From Paludisphaera mucosa (GTDB taxonomy: Bacteria > Planctomycetota > Planctomycetia > Isosphaerales > Isosphaeraceae), in contig NZ_JARRAG010000001.1 in assembly GCF_029589435.1 (NCBI RefSeq), positions 982,808 through 1,046,807 of the forward strand: a stretch of DNA of 64,000 bases, written 5' to 3'. Positions 61,389 to 64,000 of the stretch are shown here, one piece after another. The notes under the pieces were generated by a model. That model saw nothing but the letters and a program-made list of their open reading frames with translations, was not told where the DNA came from and did no database searches. How positions within the stretch are numbered: the first letter of the stretch is position 1; the number at the start of each line of letters is the position of its first letter. The translations under genes and the position numbers were made by a program.

Positions 61389-62480
61389 ATGGACGCGTCG
61401 AAGCGACGATTTCGATCGGCGATGGATCTGGGCGGCTTGACCCTCAGGGAGTCCCTGCGAAGGACCTGGGTCAAGCTCAATGAACATGAATTGATGACCC
61501 GCGCGGCCGCGATCACCTTCTACGCGGTCGCCTCGCTCGTCCCGTTCCTCGGCCTCGTGGCCTTGATCGCCGCCCACGTCCTGCCCTGGGTCTCCCGCGA
61601 CAAGAATCTCGATCCGTCGGACTTCCTGAACGGAATCCTCCCCGCCGAGGCCGCGAAGCTTCTCGCCGGTCAGCTCGAGGACATGCGAAGCCGTCCCAAC
61701 GCGGGGCTCGTCTCGTTCGGGACGGTCGCCCTCCTGTGGCTGAATTCCAGCCTGTTCGTCGCCGTGATGGACGCCGCCAATCGAATCATGGGCGTCGAGG
61801 AACGCCGACCCTACTGGAAGCAGCGCCTGGTGGCGGTCTTCATGGCGATTTTGGAGGCCGTCCTGCTGATCTTGGTCCTCGCGAGCACCTTGCTCTGGCC
61901 GCAGATCCTGGGATTCCTGAAGCTCGACGCCGTTTCCGCCTCCCTCCTGACGGTGGTGCACGGGCTCTCGGTTCTCATCTTGGTCCTCGTCAGCTTCGCG
62001 GTGGCGATGTACTTCGCGCCCGACGCCGAGCAGCGGTGGGAGTGGATCACGCCCGGGAGCCTCCTTGGGTCGCTCCTGCTCGTCTTCGTGAGCTACCTCT
62101 TCCGCTTCTACGTCCAGCGCTGGGGGGACTACGGCGCGACCTATGGTTCGCTCGCCGGGCTGGTCGTCCTGATGAGCTGGATCTGGCTCTGCAGCGTGGA
62201 ACTGCTGGCGGCGGCCGAGTTCAACAAGGTGATCGAGGACGCGTCGCCATATGGCAAGGATTACGGCGAGCGCACCGAGAATCCCGCCACCCGGGCCCGC
62301 GCGGCGGGCTATCTGGAAGCCTTCTTCAAGCAGGGCCCCCTGAAGGATCCTCGCGGCCGGATGCGCTCGCCGGTCTTCACGACCTACCCGACCGAACCCG
62401 ATCCCGCCCCGCCCGGAACCGAAAAGCCGCCGGCTCCGACCGCGCCGGCGACGGAGGGCGAGGTCGACGCGGGTTCATGA
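61389..62480 (+). CDS. YihY/BrkB-family integral membrane protein
   Basis: The 363-residue protein has six hydrophobic segments, beginning AITFYAVASLVPFLGLVALI, with SFGTVALLWLNSSLFVAVMD and YGSLAGLVVLMSWIWLCSVE, the pattern of YihY/BrkB proteins (once called ribonuclease BN). The function is unknown. The C-terminus is Pro/Thr-rich and may be extracytoplasmic or cytoplasmic. ATG 61389 is used. GTG 61350 would add 13 residues. Confidence 0.88.
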   Translation: MDASKRRFRSAMDLGGLTLRESLRRTWVKLNEHELMTRAAAITFYAVASLVPFLGLVALIAAHVLPWVSRDKNLDPSDFLNGILPAEAAKLLAGQLEDMRSRPNAGLVSFGTVALLWLNSSLFVAVMDAANRIMGVEERRPYWKQRLVAVFMAILEAVLLILVLASTLLWPQILGFLKLDAVSASLLTVVHGLSVLILVLVSFAVAMYFAPDAEQRWEWITPGSLLGSLLLVFVSYLFRFYVQRWGDYGATYGSLAGLVVLMSWIWLCSVELLAAAEFNKVIEDASPYGKDYGERTENPATRARAAGYLEAFFKQGPLKDPRGRMRSPVFTTYPTEPDPAPPGTEKPPAPTAPATEGEVDAGS

Positions 62481-62814
62481 GTGCTCGGCTTGGAGAAAGT
62501 CGGCTTGAACTCGACGTGGCGAAGCCCTATTTTGACGCTGCCTCGATTCGGGATGCTGCGGCAATGGATTGCGACTTTGAGGTCTAGCAGGGCGGACGGC
62601 TTCGCCATTCCCCACTCGCTCGGCATCGCTGCGCACCACGCCCACCTTCCCGCCTCCCGGCGGATCTCGCGTCGCTCAATCGACGCCGATCTCGATCTCC
62701 TCTGACACACAACGCCCGTCCCGCACGGCGCCACGCGCGAACCCGGAAGGTTCCGCGTCGTGGACGAAGCCCGCGGCTCGGCCCGGATTCTTCGAGCTGA
62801 AGGAGACTAGCCCG
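62481..62814. other. 334-base gap before the TPR gene
   Basis: The gap contains a promoter candidate at 62505 and the ribosome site of the next gene (AAGGAG, 62800-62805). Short frames here show no recognisable protein. I see nothing else in it. Confidence 0.5.
62505..62533 (+). promoter_or_regulatory. Promoter candidate upstream of the TPR gene
   Basis: TTGAAC (62505-62510) and TATTTT (62528-62533) are 17 bases apart. Both boxes match four of six consensus bases. It lies 280 bases upstream of the TPR gene start. Confidence 0.35.
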
Positions 62815-64000
62815 ATGACCGTCCGCTGGAAGCCCCTGCTGATCCTCTCCGGACTCTTCGTCGCGGTCGCCGTCGTCGGCGTGATCGCGATCTCGTCCAC
62901 CCTGGCGCCCCCCACGGCCCAGAGCGTCCTCAAGCGGGCGCGATCGGCCCGCGACGCCGGGCGGCTGGCCGACGCCGAGATCTATTACAAGCAGGCCCTC
63001 CAGTCCGACGGCCGGAACGCCGCCGTCCACGAGGAGTTCGCCGGGCTGTACGACGACATGATCAAGGCCGCGCCCGCCGACCGCCGCGACGCCCTTCGCA
63101 CCGAGCGGGCCGACCACCTCATCAAGTCGGTCCGGTTCGACAAGAATCTCAAGGGGCCTCGGCTCCGGCTCCTCCAGGACGCCATGGCCGACGACGTCGC
63201 CCACGACGCCGTCTACTGGGCCCGCGAGCTGGCGACGCTCGATCCCGAGAACCTCGACGTCGCCTTCGTCCTGGCCTCGGAGGCGCTCGACTCCCGCACC
63301 CCGAACCTGGCCGAAGTTCGCAAGCTTTACGATCGCCTGGCGGCGGGACAGGCGCCCGAAGTCCGTCGGCTCCTGATCCAGGCTCGTCTCGCGGCCGCCA
63401 CCAACGACGACGCCGGGCGGGCCGCCGCGCTCGCCGCCGGACGCAAGCTGGCCGTGGCCGACGACGCCGGGCCGACCGAGCTGATGGCCAAGCTCCGCCT
63501 CGACGCCCTCGACGTCCAGAACGAGGCCGACCCGGCCGTGCAGGGCGAGATCGTCAAGGGGATGGTCGCCCTCTCCGACCGCGTTTTGGCCTCCGCCGAG
63601 CCCGGCTCGCAGCGGGTGACCCGGCTGAGCTACCTGCTGGAGCAGTCGCAGCGCTCGCTCGTCCAGCAGTCCCAGGCCAAGGGCGATTCCGCGATCGACG
63701 CCCTCATCGCGACCATCGAAAACCAGCTCGCCAGCCTGTTCGAGAAGAGCCGGCAGGCCGGCGACCACGTCGACTATCAGATCTATCTGACCTACGCCGA
63801 CCACCTCCGCTTCCGTCGCCAGCGCGACCGCTGCCTGCAGGTCGTCAACGAGGCCCTGGGCTCGCCGCTGGCCGCCCGGCCCAGCTCGTCGCTGATCGTC
63901 CTCGGCCTGCACACGGTCGGTGCCGAGATGGCCCTCATCCAGACCGACGACTCGGCTCGGCTGCCCAAGGCCGCCCCCCATATCCAGGCGTTGCTGGCCG
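62815..64000 (+). CDS. TPR-type protein with N-terminal membrane anchor (partial)
   Basis: The visible 395 codons start at ATG 62815, with AAGGAG (62800-62805) nine bases upstream. An N-terminal membrane helix (LLILSGLFVAVAVVGVIAIS) precedes helical repeats typical of TPR/Sel1 proteins (ARSARDAGRLADAEIYYKQA, AVHEEFAGLYDDMIKAAP, YWARELATLDPENLDVAFVL). TPR proteins assemble other proteins. The gene runs past the end of the window, so its C-terminal domains are unseen. Confidence 0.8.
   Translation, partial: MTVRWKPLLILSGLFVAVAVVGVIAISSTLAPPTAQSVLKRARSARDAGRLADAEIYYKQALQSDGRNAAVHEEFAGLYDDMIKAAPADRRDALRTERADHLIKSVRFDKNLKGPRLRLLQDAMADDVAHDAVYWARELATLDPENLDVAFVLASEALDSRTPNLAEVRKLYDRLAAGQAPEVRRLLIQARLAAATNDDAGRAAALAAGRKLAVADDAGPTELMAKLRLDALDVQNEADPAVQGEIVKGMVALSDRVLASAEPGSQRVTRLSYLLEQSQRSLVQQSQAKGDSAIDALIATIENQLASLFEKSRQAGDHVDYQIYLTYADHLRFRRQRDRCLQVVNEALGSPLAARPSSSLIVLGLHTVGAEMALIQTDDSARLPKAAPHIQALLA

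Noticed and set aside
62481-62705. 74-residue frame after the YihY-family gene
   Set aside because: No ribosome site, no motif, and the composition resembles noncoding sequence.

Overview
This 64 kb window is high-GC chromosomal DNA that looks like a planctomycete, probably of the Isosphaeraceae type (Singulisphaera/Paludisphaera-like). The lineage call is an inference. It rests on planctomycete-restricted protein types (a DUF1571-like protein, a TIGR03009-like protein, a Ser/Thr kinase with the planctomycete LLTQYQA-type N-terminal region), mixed GTG/TTG/ATG starts, short gene clusters of mixed strand, and many secreted proteins of unknown role. No phage, insertion sequence, CRISPR array, rRNA or tRNA was recognised. 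The order reads as ordinary chromosome carrying one striking biosynthetic locus.

Layout. 1-6.2 kb: the end of an unidentified gene, type II citrate synthase, a convergent lutABC lactate-oxidation operon and a CNNM/CorC-type CBS membrane protein. 6.4-10.7 kb: a secreted HExxH peptidase and two overlapping type I phosphodiesterase-like genes, one of which has lost motif residues. 10.8-17.8 kb: a tetR - membrane fusion protein - RND pump operon behind a strong promoter with an internal operator-like palindrome, and an MFS exporter. 18.1-23.8 kb: elongation factor P (tip residue Asn), an M20 deacylase/peptidase, a small secreted protein, a secreted M28 peptidase and a PD40 beta-propeller protein.

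24.2-32.0 kb holds the most interesting locus: seven co-directional genes for a type II FAS/PKS-like system (FabZ-like dehydratase, long acyl carrier protein, second FabZ-like dehydratase, a ketosynthase-fold protein lacking the catalytic Cys and one catalytic His, an intact ketosynthase, an alpha/beta hydrolase and a GH3-type acyl-adenylating enzyme). The pairing of degenerate and intact ketosynthases resembles the KS-alpha/KS-beta (chain length factor) pairs of aromatic and aryl-polyene systems. A promoter with an overlapping 13-bp palindrome precedes the locus. The product is unknown.

32.1-44.2 kb: a DUF1571-like lipoprotein candidate, a stand-alone receiver domain, a large NfeD/ClpP-like membrane protein, a TIGR03009-like protein, a MEMO-family protein, an isolated cobL, a PIG-L deacetylase, and a PP2C phosphatase next to a tail-anchored Ser/Thr kinase. 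44.2-57.1 kb: an Lhr-type helicase, a metallophosphoesterase, fumarase, a Pro-rich membrane protein, a secreted HExxH protein, a secreted MsrB, and an alpha/beta hydrolase overlapping an enolase-superfamily gene. 57.3-64 kb: an nfeD-floA operon with a third lineage-type gene, a thioredoxin-YHS protein, a YihY/BrkB membrane protein and the start of a TPR protein that runs off the window.

Terminator-like GC-rich hairpins, several with a GCGA or similar loop, sit in gene gaps, mostly between convergent genes. They have no T-tract, so they cannot be called classical intrinsic terminators with certainty.
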